DNA of 64,000 nt. Source: RYN-230 sp963711705. Lineage in GTDB: Bacteria; Actinomycetota; Actinomycetes; Streptosporangiales; Streptosporangiaceae. The notes under the pieces are model-generated. The model had not been told where the DNA came from, did no database searches, and was given only the letters and a program-made list of their open reading frames with translations. Positions within the stretch are counted from its first letter, which is position 1. Every line of letters starts with the position of its first letter. Shown piece after piece: positions 8,510 through 18,080 of this stretch. A program made the translations under genes and the position numbers. The stretch lies in NCBI GenBank assembly GCA_963711705.1, contig CAVQFM010000023.1, positions 62,001 to 126,000 on the forward strand, read 5' to 3'.

Positions 8510-9886
8510 ATGACCGAGAACACGACCCGTCCCGGGCTGTGGCCGATCCCAGGTGAAGGGGTGCTGGCCCGCCAGGGTGACTTGATCCTGCTGACCAGCA
8601 CGGCCGACGATGAGCTCACCGACGGCCTGCTGGCCCTGCTGGAGAAGACCGCGGATACCGGCGGTGACGGGCGCCAGCTGGCCGACGCCGTCGCGGACCT
8701 GCTGGCCGGCCACCCCAGCGGGCCGGCCAGCCTGGATCAGGCCGGCCCGGCGGTGGTGGCATTCGGCCCGGCTGGGCCGGGCCTGGCCCTCACCATCAGC
8801 GGCGCCGCCAACGCGGAGATCAGCACCGCCGCGGGTACACAGCGGCTGGTGCCCGGGCCACCGGGGGTACAGCTGCGGTGCCTGCTGAGCGAGCCGGCCA
8901 CCGCGGTCCGCAGTGAGCTCAGCACCGGCGACACGGTCACCGGTCATCCCGATCGCTTCTCCCGTCTGGACCAGGGCACCACCCGGGCGGGCGGCCTGGT
9001 GTTCGTGCCCAGCACCCCGGCCGCCACCGAGACCAAGCCCACCCCCGCCGCCACCGCCGAACCAGAGCCAGCCCCGGCCGCCACCCAACCAGAGCCAGAG
9101 CCTGCCGCTACCGAGACCAACCCGGCCCCGGCCACCGCTGAACCAGAGGCAGAGCCAGAGGCTGAGCCCGCACCCGCCGCCACCGAGACCAGGCTCACCA
9201 CGGCCGACACCGAACCCGAGCCCACCCCGGCCGCCACCGAACCCAAGCCCGCCCCGCCCGGCACCGAGGCCATATCCGCACCAGCGGCCAGTGAGCCCAT
9301 GCCACCATTCGAGGCCGTGCTGCCCGCAGACCCAGCACCGGACGAGGTGGAGCGCCAGCCTCCGCTCTCCCGTGACCCCCAGGAACCGGGCAGCCCGGCT
9401 CGGCCAGCCGCTGACGCACCCAGCGTGCTCGGTGTGTACTGCAAGAACGGCCACTTCGGCGATCCCGCCGCCCGGTCCTGCGCCGTATGCGGCGTCTCGA
9501 TGACCCAGAAGACTCTGGTGCCCGAACGCGCCCCGCGCCCCCCGCTCGGCGTGCTCGCGTTCGACGACGGGTCCATCGTCCAGCTGGACAGCGACTACGT
9601 GATCGGCCGGGAGCCGACGCTGAACGCGTCGGTGGCCGCGGGCCAGGCCCGGCCCCTGAGCGTGGTGGACGACGCCGGGATCGTGTCCCGGGCGCACGCC
9701 GCGCTCCAGCTGGACGGCTGGCGGGTGCTGATCACCGACCTGGGCTCGGCCAACGGGACCCACCTTCGCCGCGCCGGCGAAGCCCCCGAGCAGCTGACGC
9801 CGCACGTGGCCGTGGAACTGCCCCCCGGCAGCCATGTCGACATGGGCGGGTGCGGCTTCCGCTACGAATCACGCCGCCGGCCCTGA
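8510..9886 (+). CDS. FHA domain protein with zinc ribbon and Pro/Ala/Glu linker
   Basis: I place the start at ATG 8510, after GGCGGGGAG; an earlier GTG at 8438 lacks support. The 458-residue product has four parts. Residues 1-165 form a globular region beginning WPIPGEGVLARQGDLILL, which looks like a degenerate regulatory or phosphatase-like domain. About 130 residues of Pro/Ala/Thr/Glu repeats follow. A zinc ribbon comes next (YCKNGHFGDPAARSCAVCG, near residues 310-328). The C terminus is an FHA domain (IGREP, then SRAHAAL, then NGTHLRR, about 365-455). FHA domains bind phosphothreonine, so the protein should act downstream of a Ser/Thr kinase, but none is encoded nearby. Confidence 0.85.
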   Translation: MTENTTRPGLWPIPGEGVLARQGDLILLTSTADDELTDGLLALLEKTADTGGDGRQLADAVADLLAGHPSGPASLDQAGPAVVAFGPAGPGLALTISGAANAEISTAAGTQRLVPGPPGVQLRCLLSEPATAVRSELSTGDTVTGHPDRFSRLDQGTTRAGGLVFVPSTPAATETKPTPAATAEPEPAPAATQPEPEPAATETNPAPATAEPEAEPEAEPAPAATETRLTTADTEPEPTPAATEPKPAPPGTEAISAPAASEPMPPFEAVLPADPAPDEVERQPPLSRDPQEPGSPARPAADAPSVLGVYCKNGHFGDPAARSCAVCGVSMTQKTLVPERAPRPPLGVLAFDDGSIVQLDSDYVIGREPTLNASVAAGQARPLSVVDDAGIVSRAHAALQLDGWRVLITDLGSANGTHLRRAGEAPEQLTPHVAVELPPGSHVDMGGCGFRYESRRRP

Positions 9887-10044
9887 GCCCGGCGGGGGTG
9901 GCCCGCCAGCGCGGGCCGCGGGCTGTACTACCCGATGGGCCCGGGCGCCGGGACGCGGCGGCGAGCCCATGATCGGGGCTGGCCTCCCCGGCCCGCCCGA
10001 CCTAGGGTGGCCATCAAGGTCAGGCTGGGTACTCAGGAGGGTCA

Positions 10045-11159
10045 ATGCAGACCAGGGCGGCCGTGCTGCGCGGGACCGGGCAGAATTTTGAGATCACCGA
10101 ACTCGAGCTGGACCCGCCCAAGGCCGGTGAGGTGCTGATCCGCTACGTGGCGGCTGGCCTGTGCCACTCCGACGAGCATCTGCGGCACGGCGACATCGTG
10201 CCCCGCTTCCCGATCGTGGGCGGGCACGAGGGCGCGGGATCATCGAGGAGGTCGGCGCGGGCGTCACCCGGCTGCAGCCCGGTGACCACGTGATCTGCTC
10301 GTTCCTGCCGGTCTGCGGGCACTGCCGGTGGTGCTCGACCGGCAAGTCGAACCTGTGTGACATGGGCGCCACAATCCTGGATGGCTGCCTGCCCGACGGC
10401 ACGTACCGGTTCCACGCGGGCGGTGAGGACTTCGGCGGCATGTGCATGCTGGGCACGTTCGCCGAGCGCGCGGTCATCTCGGAGCACTCCGCCATCAAGG
10501 TCGACCCTGACCTGCCACTGGACAAGGTGGTGCTGATCGGCTGCGGCGTGCCGACCGGCTTCGGCTCGGCCGTGCACGCCGCCGAAACCGAGCCCGGCGA
10601 CACGATCGCCATCTACGGGATCGGCGGCATCGGCATCAACGCTGTCCAGGGCGCGGCGCTGGCCGGCGCGCGGAACGTGGTGGCCATCGACCCGCTGGCC
10701 AACAAGCGGGAGGCGGCCGAGCAGTTCGGGGCGACGCACAGCTGCGAAACGGCCGAGCAGGCCCAGGAGCTGATCACCCAGCTGACCCGCGGCGTCGGCG
10801 CCGACAAGGCCATCGTCACGGTGGGCGTGGTCACCTCGGACGTGGTCACCAGCGCGTTCAACGCGATCCGCAAGGGCGGCACGGTGGTGGTGACCGGGCT
10901 GGCCGACCCGACCAAGACCACGATCGAGCTGCCCGGCGCGATCCTGACCCTGTTCGAGAAGCGCGTCCAGGGCAGCCTGTTCGGGTCGGGCGACCCGTTC
11001 CACGACATCCCGCGGATGGTGGAGCTTTACCAGGCCGGCGACCTCAAGCTGGACGAGCTGATCACCAGCACCTACACCCTCGACCAGATCAACGACGGCT
11101 ACCAGGATCTGCTGGACGGCAAGAACGTCCGGGGCGTCATCGTGCATGCCAGCTCCTGA
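10045..11159 (+). pseudogene. NDMA-dependent alcohol dehydrogenase, one-base frameshift
   Basis: A zinc-dependent medium-chain dehydrogenase of the actinobacterial type with tightly bound nicotinamide cofactor, assayed with the artificial acceptor N,N-dimethyl-4-nitrosoaniline. The first frame (10045) gives GLCHSDEHLRHGD and GGHEGAG. The match then continues in another frame from ATC at 10239 with IIEEVGAGVTRLQPGDHV, the structural-zinc region (CGHCRWCSTGKSNLC), and the NAD motif YGIGGIGINAVQGAAL. Restoring one base after 10238, in a GGG run, gives 371 residues, the usual length. RBS CAGGAGGGTCA precedes the ATG. No other lesion is visible, so a sequence error is as likely as real decay. The downstream MoxR-VWA gene overlaps its 3' end by 14 bases. 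Confidence 0.88.
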
Positions 11160-13050
11160 GCCGGGGGCTCCGGGGGGTCGTCCCCCCGGGCCAGCACCAC
11201 CGCGCATCGTCGGGCTGCAGCGCGAACGTGAGGTCCTCACCGTCGCGCTGCAGGCCGGCCGGCACGTGGTCATCGAGGGGCCGCCGGGTACCGGCAAGTC
11301 GACCCTGCTGCGCAACATCGCCCGGCAGGCGGGCAACGTGGTGGTGTTCGCCGAGGGCAACGCGGAGCTGACCCCGGCCCGGCTGATCGGCCAGTACGAC
11401 CCGGCGCTGGTACTCGCCGGCGGGTACGTGCCGGACAGCTTCACCGACGGCCCGCTGCTGCGCGCCATGCGCGCCGGGGCCCTGCTCTACCTGGAGGAGT
11501 TCAACCGGGTCCCGGAGGAGACGCTCAACGTCCTGATCACCGTGCTGGCCGAGGGCGAGATCGCGGTACCCCGGCTGGGCCTGGTCCAGGCGGATCCGGG
11601 CTTCCGGCTGGTCGCCGCCATGAACCCGTTCGACGCGATCGGCACCGCGCGGGTCAGTCACGCGATCGCTGACCGGATCTGCCGGGTCGTCCTCGGCTAC
11701 CAGGACGCTGCCGCGGAACGGGCCATCACCGCCGCGATCACCAGCCAGAACGGGCAGGTGGTGGAGTTCGCGGTGGCGCTGACCCGGGCCACCCGGGAAC
11801 ACCCCGACGTGCGCATGGGCTCGTCGGTACGCGGCGCGATCGACCTGGTCGTGCTGCTGGCCGGGCTGGCCCGGCTGCGTGGCGAGGCCCGCCTGGCCCG
11901 GGGCACCGCGCGGGACGCCGCGCACGCCGCGCTGTCCGGGCGGATCCGGCTGGCCGACGGGTGCGACCGGACCCCCGAATCAGTCATCGACGAGCTGCTC
12001 GACGCAAACTGGCCGGCCAGCTCCCCGGACGGCCCGGGAAAAGCTGACCGCCTGCCGCCCACGGCGGCAGGCACCAGCCCGGCCCGCCCACCGCCCGGCC
12101 ACACCAGCCCAGCCACCAGCGCACCGCTCCGGGCGTCCGCCTCGGCCCTGCGCCGCGACCGCGGCCGGGGCACCGCCCGGCGGACCACCAGCCGGGCCGA
12201 ACTGGCCGCCCGCCACCCCGCGTTCCGCTCCCTCTCGCCCGGGGTGGGCCGGCTGGACGAGGACATGTTCGCCCAGCTGCTGGCGGCCGACCCGGACACG
12301 GCCGTGACCCTGCTGGCCGACCTGGCCCAGGCCACCGACCGGGAGCTGCGCGCCGCCGCCCGGCAACTGGCGGCGCGGGTCTTCTTCCGGCTGGGCCGGG
12401 CCGGGCCGCAGCGGGCCCGGGGCACCCGCCGGCTCGGTCCCGGCCGCGGCGAGGGCGATCTCGACCTGGACCGGACCCTGGACCGGTGGTCCGGCCCGTG
12501 GCCGCCGGCCGCCGAGGATCTGGTCACCCGGTCCTGGCACGCGCACCGCCGGGCCGTCTGCCTGCTCATCGACAGCAGCGGCTCGATGTCGGGGGCGGCG
12601 GTGGCCATCGCGGCGGTCGCCGCGGCCAGCGTGGTGCTGGCGGCCCGCCCGCGGCTGGCCCCGGCCATCATCGCGTTCAGCAGCGGTGTCACCGTGCTCC
12701 AGGCGCAGGGCACCGGCCGGCCACCCGGCGACCTGGTCGGTGACCTGGTCGCGCTGCGCGGGCACGGGATGACCGACCTGGCCGCGGCGCTGCGCGCGGC
12801 CGCCACCCAGCTGGCCAGGGCCCCGGCCGACGAGCGGGTGGCGGTGCTGCTGTCCGACTGCCTGCGCACCGCGGGCGGCGACCCGGGGCAGGCCCTGGCC
12901 GGGATCAGCCGGCTGCACGTGCTCTGCCCGCTGCCCACCGCCGAATCGCTGCTGGCCGCGGCCGCGCTGGCCCGCCGGGGCGGCGGGCTGAGCCAGCCGG
13001 TCGGCACGCTGGCTGAGGTGGCCCCGGCGCTGACCCGCCTGCTCAGCTGA
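11146..13050 (+). CDS. fused MoxR-type AAA ATPase and VWA domain protein
   Basis: A 634-residue single-chain protein. The N-terminal half is a MoxR/magnesium-chelatase-like AAA ATPase: Walker A GPPGTGKST (about residues 45-53), Walker B LLYLEEFNRVPEE (about 115-127), and the AMNPFDAIGTARVSHAIADR segment typical of this group. A Pro-rich linker spans about residues 290-345. The C-terminal half carries a von Willebrand A domain with the metal site DSSGSMS (about 475-481). Separate MoxR and VWA proteins usually act together as a chaperone that inserts metals or matures enzymes. Here both are fused, and the gene overlaps the alcohol dehydrogenase gene by 14 bases, so maturation of that enzyme or of the nearby aldehyde dehydrogenase is a reasonable guess. 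Confidence 0.85.
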   Translation: MPAPEPGAPGGRPPGPAPPRIVGLQREREVLTVALQAGRHVVIEGPPGTGKSTLLRNIARQAGNVVVFAEGNAELTPARLIGQYDPALVLAGGYVPDSFTDGPLLRAMRAGALLYLEEFNRVPEETLNVLITVLAEGEIAVPRLGLVQADPGFRLVAAMNPFDAIGTARVSHAIADRICRVVLGYQDAAAERAITAAITSQNGQVVEFAVALTRATREHPDVRMGSSVRGAIDLVVLLAGLARLRGEARLARGTARDAAHAALSGRIRLADGCDRTPESVIDELLDANWPASSPDGPGKADRLPPTAAGTSPARPPPGHTSPATSAPLRASASALRRDRGRGTARRTTSRAELAARHPAFRSLSPGVGRLDEDMFAQLLAADPDTAVTLLADLAQATDRELRAAARQLAARVFFRLGRAGPQRARGTRRLGPGRGEGDLDLDRTLDRWSGPWPPAAEDLVTRSWHAHRRAVCLLIDSSGSMSGAAVAIAAVAAASVVLAARPRLAPAIIAFSSGVTVLQAQGTGRPPGDLVGDLVALRGHGMTDLAAALRAAATQLARAPADERVAVLLSDCLRTAGGDPGQALAGISRLHVLCPLPTAESLLAAAALARRGGGLSQPVGTLAEVAPALTRLLS

Positions 13051-13108
13051 GCATCCCGGCTGCTTAACGAACGGTGCCCCGCACTGCCCCGGCCCGGCGC
13101 GCGGCCGG

Positions 13109-13498
13109 TCAGGCTGGCCCGGCGGAGCCGTACTCGGTCGCGCCGACCTCGGCCTGCCACTCGGTCGGGCCGTGCGACACCGCGGTATGCACCAGCACCG
13201 AATCGCCCAGCGCGCCATGCCAGTGTTCTTCGCCGGGCTCGGCCCAGATCACGTCGCCCGGCCCGACCAGGTGAACCTCACCCGCGCGGCTGGCCACCAG
13301 CCCCCGCCCGGTCGTCACGATCAGCAACTGACCGCCGGGGTGGCGGTGCCAGTACGTGCGGGCACCCGGGGTGAACACGACACTGTTGATCAGCACGTCC
13401 GGGGCGTCCAGCACCAGGTCCTGGTACACCACGCCGGTGAACGTCGCGGTGCGCTGCTGGGTGGGCTGGCCGGGCACCCGGCCATGGGTCACATGCAT
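13109..13498 (-). CDS. cupin domain protein
   Basis: A 129-residue single-domain cupin. Motif 1 is visible as WHRHPGGQLLIVTTGRG (two His and the Gly-rich turn) and motif 2 as GDVIWAEPGEEHWHGAL, giving His ligands for one metal. These proteins range from sugar isomerases to dioxygenases and simple binding proteins; the specific role is not visible. It is transcribed divergently from the aldehyde dehydrogenase gene with 74 bases between start codons, so shared control is likely. It converges on the MoxR-VWA gene. Confidence 0.88.
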   Translation of the reverse strand: MHVTHGRVPGQPTQQRTATFTGVVYQDLVLDAPDVLINSVVFTPGARTYWHRHPGGQLLIVTTGRGLVASRAGEVHLVGPGDVIWAEPGEEHWHGALGDSVLVHTAVSHGPTEWQAEVGATEYGSAGPA

Positions 13499-13572
13499 GC
13501 CTGCCTCCTGTCCCTGGCTGACCGGCCCCGCTTATCCTCGCAAGAGAGCTGACTGCGAGCGATGGAGGGGCC

Positions 13573-15052
13573 GTGACCGGAGAGCTGACCGAGTTCAAGA
13601 TGGTGATCGGCGGCAAGGCTGTGGACGCGATCTCCGGCCGGACCTTCGAATCGCAGAACCCGTTCACCGGCCGCCCCTGGGCGCTGGTCCCCGATGGCGG
13701 CCCGGAGGATGTGGACGCGGCCGTGGCCGCGGCCCGGGCCGCGCTGGACGGCGACGTGGGGCGCGAAGACCGGCTTCGAGCGGGCCGCGCTGCTGCGCCG
13801 CCTGGCCGACCTGATCACCGAGAACGCGGCGACCCTGGCCCGCCTGGAGGTCAGCGACTCGGGCAAGCTGTACCGGGAGATGATCGGCCAGGCGACCGGG
13901 CTGGGCGGCTGGTACCTGTACTACGCCGGGCTGGCCGACAAGCTGGAGGGCCGGCAGATCCCCGCGCCCAACCCGAACTACCTGGTGTACACGAGGCGGG
14001 AGCCGGTCGGCGTGGTGGCCGCGATCACCCCGTGGAACTCGCCACTGCTGCTGATGACCTGGAAGGTGGCCCCGGCGCTGGCCGCCGGCTGCACGATCGT
14101 GGTCAAGCCCTCGGAGCACTCGCCCGCGTCCACGCTGGCCTTTGCCGCCCTGTTCGAGCAGGCCGGTTTCCCGCCCGGCGCGTTCAACGTGGTCACCGGG
14201 CTGTCCCGGGAGACCGGAGCGGCGCTGGCCGGGCACCCGGGGGTGGACAAGGTGGCGTTCACCGGGTCCACCGCGACCGGGCGGGCGGTGGCGCACGCCG
14301 CCGCGGACAACCTCAACCGGGTCACCCTGGAACTGGGCGGCAAGTCCCCGCAGATCGTCTTCCCCGACGCCGACCTGACCGCCGCGGCCAACGGGCTGAT
14401 CGCCGGGGTGTTCGCGGCCACCGGGCAGACCTGCATGGCCGGCTCCCGGCTGATCGTGCACGAGAGCGTGCATGATGACCTCGTCTCGCTCATCGCCGAG
14501 CGGGCCGCGGCCATCCGGCTCGGTGACCCGAACGACCCGCAGACCGAGATGGGGCCGGTGGCCAACGAGCCGCAGTACCAGAAGGTGCTCGGTTACCTGC
14601 GCACCGCGCAGGACGAGGGAGCCACGGTGGCCTGCGGCGGGGTGACCGACGACGCGCTCGGCGGGCTGTTCATCAAGCCGACCGTGCTGACCGGGGTGGG
14701 CCCGGCGTCAACCGTGGTCCGCGAGGAGATCTTCGGGCCGGTGCTGTCCGCGTATACATTCAGCACCGAGGACGAGGCGCTGAAGCTGGCCAACGACACG
14801 CCTTACGGGCTGGCCGGCGCGGTGTGGACCAAGGACGTGCACCGGGCCCACCGGGTCGCCGCGAAGCTCCGGGCGGGCACGGTGTGGATCAACGCCTACC
14901 GGGTCGTCGCGCCGAGCGTGCCGTTCGGCGGGTACGGCGCGTCCGGCCTGGGCCGGGAGAACGGCATCGCCGCCATCGACGAGTACACCGAGAACAAATC
15001 GGTCTGGGTCGAGCTGACCGGCGGCACCCGCGACCCCTTCACTCTCGGCTGA
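13573..15052 (+). pseudogene. aldehyde dehydrogenase family protein, frameshifted near the N terminus
   Basis: An NAD(P)-dependent aldehyde dehydrogenase of about 492 residues. The first frame, from GTG 13573 after GGAGGGGCC, covers the first 60 residues (MVIGGKAVDAISGRTFESQN, then DVDAAVAAARAALDGD). From about 13757 the match runs in the next frame, WGAKTGFERAALLRRLADLI onward. The core is complete: TPWNSPLLL, FTGSTATGR for NAD binding, LELGGKSPQ with the catalytic Glu, GQTCMAGSR with the nucleophilic Cys, and a C-terminal PFGGYGASGLGRE. The break at about 13756 needs one surplus base or two lost ones, inside a GTGGGG run. The divergent cupin and the nearby alcohol dehydrogenase suggest an alcohol-to-acid oxidation route. 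Confidence 0.88.
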
Positions 15053-15063
15053 CCTCAGCCGGG

Positions 15064-15102
15064 ATGTTGGTGATATATGCTCCCCTTGTATGTCGCCAAC
15101 AT
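15064..15102. promoter_or_regulatory. inverted repeat, probable VapB operator
   Basis: ATGTTGGTGATATA (15064-15077) and TATGTCGCCAACAT (15089-15102) form a 14-bp inverted repeat with two mismatches and an 11-base spacer. It lies directly before the antitoxin gene. VapB-type antitoxins repress their own operons by binding such repeats. Confidence 0.6.
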
Positions 15103-15115
15103 AACGGGAGGGGTC

Positions 15116-15337
15116 TTGGCGGTCACGCAGATTGATCTTGACGAGGACGCCTTGGCCGAGGCCATGCGGCTGTCCGGGGCGAAGACGAAGAAGGACACCG
15201 TCAACCTGGCGTTGCGCGAATACGCCGCTACGCACCGCCGGATCGCGGCACTCGAGCATTACGCGGCGCTGGCCCAGGGGTGGGATTTCGAGGGCTGGGG
15301 AAAAACCCGCGCAGCTGACAAGGATCCCGCGGCGTGA
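15116..15337 (+). CDS. vapB: type II antitoxin, VapB family
   Basis: A 73-residue protein. The N-terminal part (VTQIDLDEDALAEAMRLSG, then KKDTVNLALREY) is a ribbon-helix-helix DNA-binding fold; the C-terminal part (YAALAQGWDFEGW) would wrap around the toxin. I chose TTG at 15116, because GGGAGGGG ends just before it and the family begins at this point; an ATG at 15077 lies inside the putative operator. The stop overlaps the GTG of the toxin gene (GTGA), the usual coupling of such pairs. Confidence 0.87.
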   Translation: MAVTQIDLDEDALAEAMRLSGAKTKKDTVNLALREYAATHRRIAALEHYAALAQGWDFEGWGKTRAADKDPAA

Positions 15338-15774
15338 TCCGGTACCTGCTCGACTCATCCGCCTTATGGCGGATCCTGCGGGATGCGTCTGTCCGGGCCG
15401 CCTGGGCCGACGTGTTGTCGGCGGGCACGGTTGGCTCGTGTTACCCGCAGCGGGTCGAATTCCGCCGGTCGGCGCGCACGATTGACGAGTACGAGCAGAT
15501 GTCTGGAATGTTCGAGACGCTGTACCCGGATGCACCCGTCCCCAAGAGCGCCTGGCGGTGGGCCGAGTCCGCGCAGTACCGCCTGCTGCGCCACGGAGCG
15601 CACCGTGCATTGTCCGCGGTTGACCTGCTGATCTGCGCCACGGCGGCCCAGCAGGACCTTACGGTGCTGCATGACGACAAGGACTTCGCGACCGCCGCTC
15701 GATACCTACCCGACCTGCGGGAACGCAACATCCGGGCGGCACCGCAAGAGCCTGGGACGCCCGATCCCGGATAA
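15334..15774 (+). CDS. vapC: VapC family PIN-domain ribonuclease toxin
   Basis: A 146-residue PIN-domain protein. The acidic residues that bind the catalytic magnesium are in place: Asp in YLLDSSAL (residue 7), Glu in QRVEFRR (about 47), Asp in SAVDLLICA (about 99) and Asp in LHDDKDF (about 117-119). VapC toxins cleave tRNA or rRNA and are held inactive by VapB. The start GTG overlaps the antitoxin stop by four bases. The C-terminal 20 residues after LPDLRERNI are Pro-rich and probably not part of the fold. Confidence 0.9.
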   Translation: MIRYLLDSSALWRILRDASVRAAWADVLSAGTVGSCYPQRVEFRRSARTIDEYEQMSGMFETLYPDAPVPKSAWRWAESAQYRLLRHGAHRALSAVDLLICATAAQQDLTVLHDDKDFATAARYLPDLRERNIRAAPQEPGTPDPG

Positions 15775-15971
15775 CCGCGTCATCGCTATTGGCGTCGCGC
15801 GCCGGCCCTCGTCACTGGCATGCGGCCACCCCGCACGTCCACCCGCCGCCGCCACCACAGCCACTGACCCATACCGCACCCAGGCACGCCGCCACGGCCC
15901 GCCGCCCCGCCGGCCCGCCGCCGGATGCCCCCCGGACCGTGCAATTGGCCACCCCTCACAGGCCCACCATC

Positions 15972-16018
15972 GTGATCATGACTTAGGGGCAAAAGATTCG
16001 ACCCTAAGTCATGATCAC
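15972..16018. repeat. long perfect hairpin, copy 1 of a palindrome family
   Basis: GTGATCATGACTTAGGG (15972-15988) and its exact complement CCCTAAGTCATGATCAC (16002-16018) enclose a 13-base loop containing GATTC. It lies between the convergent vapC and atuA genes and could serve as a two-way terminator. It is related in arms, loop length and loop sequence to the hairpin at 37402-37453. The rest of 15775-16061 shows no gene. Confidence 0.7.
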
Positions 16019-16061
16019 AAGCGGGCTGGGGCCGCGGGAGGTTTCGCCTGGGTCAGCTGGC

Positions 16062-18001
16062 TCACGCCTGGTCCAGGAGGCTGGCGGGAATGTCGACATA
16101 TCGGCTGCGCAGGTACTCGCCGAGCCCTTTGGCTTGCGGGTCGGGCCGGGCCGAGGCGGCCACACCCTCGCCGAGCAAGCCCACCACGACAAAGTTGAGC
16201 GCGTTCAGGTTGGCCAGTTCGTAGCGGCGTACCGGAAGCTGGGCCGCTTCCGGGATGAGCTGGCGCAGCCGGTCTTCGGTCAGGTACTCGCGCAGCCAGC
16301 GGTACCCGGCCGCGTCGCGGGTCCACACGCCGATGTTGGCGTTGCCGCCCTTGTCGCCGGACCGGGCCGCGCAGACCAGGCCGAGGGGGACCCGGCGGGT
16401 GCGGGCCGCGGCCGCGGGCGGGCTGGGTGTGGAACCGGGCGGCGGCTGGGCCGGGGCGGATGCCACCGGCCGGGGCGCAGCCGGGGCGGGCGCTGAGCCG
16501 GCTGGACGGGCCGATGACATCGGCTGGCCCGAAGCCGCGGCGGGCGCTGCGAGCGGGCCGATGACGTCGGCTGGCCCGGAGCCGGGGCGGTGGCCGGGCG
16601 GGCCGGGGCGGGCGGGATGACCTCGCGGCGGCCGTCCGGCAGCACGACCGCCTGCTCGACCAGCCCGGCCGGGACCAGCGCGGGCCAGTACACCCCGTAC
16701 GCGCTCTCCGGGGTGGGCGGGGTGGTGGTGTGAAAGCCCGGGTACCCGCCCAGCGCCAGTTCCATGACCGCGCCGGAGAACGCCCGGCCGACCTTGCGCG
16801 GGTCCGGGTCCTTGACCGTGATCCGCAGGTGCGCGGTGGCCTGCTCATTGGTGGGGGCATCGGGCCGGTCGAAGCGCAGCAGCCGGACGTCCACCTCGCC
16901 GAACGAGTCCCGCCCGCCCAGGATGCCGAACAGCTCCTGCTCGGCCCAGGCCGCCTTCTCCTCGATGTCCAGCCCGGTCAGCACCAGCGTCATCGTGTTC
17001 CGGTAGCCGCCCAGGTAGTTGATGGCCACCTTGAGGTCCGGCGGTGGGGGGCTGCCCCGGGTGCCGGATACCGCCACCCGGTCCGGTCCCGGCTGGGCCA
17101 GCGACACCGTGTCGAAGTGCGCGATGACGTCTGGGTTCCGGTAAGCCGGCGCAGCTATCTCGTACAGCAGCTGCGCGGTGACCGTGCCCACCGACACCAG
17201 CCCGCCGGTGCCCGGATGCTTGGTGATCACCGCGCTGCCGTCCGCGGCCACCTCGGCGATGGGGAAGCCCGGGTAGCGCCGGTCGGTGATCTCGGCCAGC
17301 CACGAGTAGTTGCCGCCGGTGGCCTGCGGGCCGCACTCGATGATGTGCCCGGCGACCACCGCCCCGGCCAGCGCGTCGTAGTCATCCGGCGACCAGCCGT
17401 GCCACCACGCGGCCGGGCCGCTGGCCAGCGACGCGTCGGTCACCCGCGGGCACACCACCACGTCGGCCCCGGCGGCCAGCGCCGCGGTGATCCCCCACCC
17501 GCCCAGGTAGGCGTTGGCCGTCACCGGCTTGACCCCGGCCGCGGCCAGCGGCTGCCCGGTGTCGGCGTGGGCCAGGTCGTGCCCGGCGGCGAGCAGGTCG
17601 TCGATCCGGCCGGTGAGATCGTCCCCTTCGACGTAGGCGACCCGGGGGGCCAGCCCGAGCCGGGCCGCGAGCTGGCCGATCTGGGCGGCCAGGCCGGCCG
17701 GGTTCAGCCCGCCCGCGTTGCTGACGATCCGGATCCCGCGGTCCAGGCAGCTGCCGAGCACCTGTTCCAGCTGGGTCAGGAAGGTCCGGGCGTAACCCGC
17801 GTCCGGGTCCTTCTGCCGGGCCTTCCACAGGATCAGCATGGTCAGCTCGGCCAGGTAGTCGCCGGTGAGCACGTCGATCGGCCCGCCCGCCACCATCTCC
17901 TGGGCGGCGGCGATCCGGTCGCCGTAAAAGCCGGAGCAGTTGCCGATCCGCACCGGCCGCCGCCCATCTGCCGCCCCGGCCGCCCCCGCCGCGTCGGCCA
18001 C
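16062..18001 (-). CDS. AtuA family protein (acyclic terpene utilisation, DUF1446), frame broken in linker
   Basis: The large N-terminal domain (RIGNCSGFYGDRIAAAQEM, then DVLTGDYLAELTM, VSNAGGLNPAGLA, VVCPRVTDASLASGP) is the DUF1446/AtuA domain. It is open from GTG 18001 to about 16640. The C-terminal AtuA domain (PLGLVCAARSGDKGGNANIG, ending SLLDQA) lies in another frame from about 16550 to 16062. Between them is an Ala/Pro linker with an imperfect duplication; both copies read GQPxSSAR only if one base is restored near 16550. The true start may be GTG 18084, which overlaps the TIGR03084 stop (GTGA); reaching it needs one more C in a CCCC run at 18010-18013. AtuA is required for citronellol and geraniol use in Pseudomonas, but its reaction is unknown. 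Confidence 0.82.
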
Positions 18002-18080
18002 TCCCGCCGCCCCGCCGCGCCTGCCGCCCCCACCGCGTCTGCCGCCCCCGCCGCGTCTGCCGCCCCGGCCGGCCCGGCGG

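Noticed and set aside
8351..9835. Long minus-strand open frame with Gly-rich repeats, antisense to the FHA gene
   Set aside because: The repeats mirror the Pro/Ala linker codons on the other strand; the plus-strand frame has zinc-ribbon and FHA motifs, the minus frame none.
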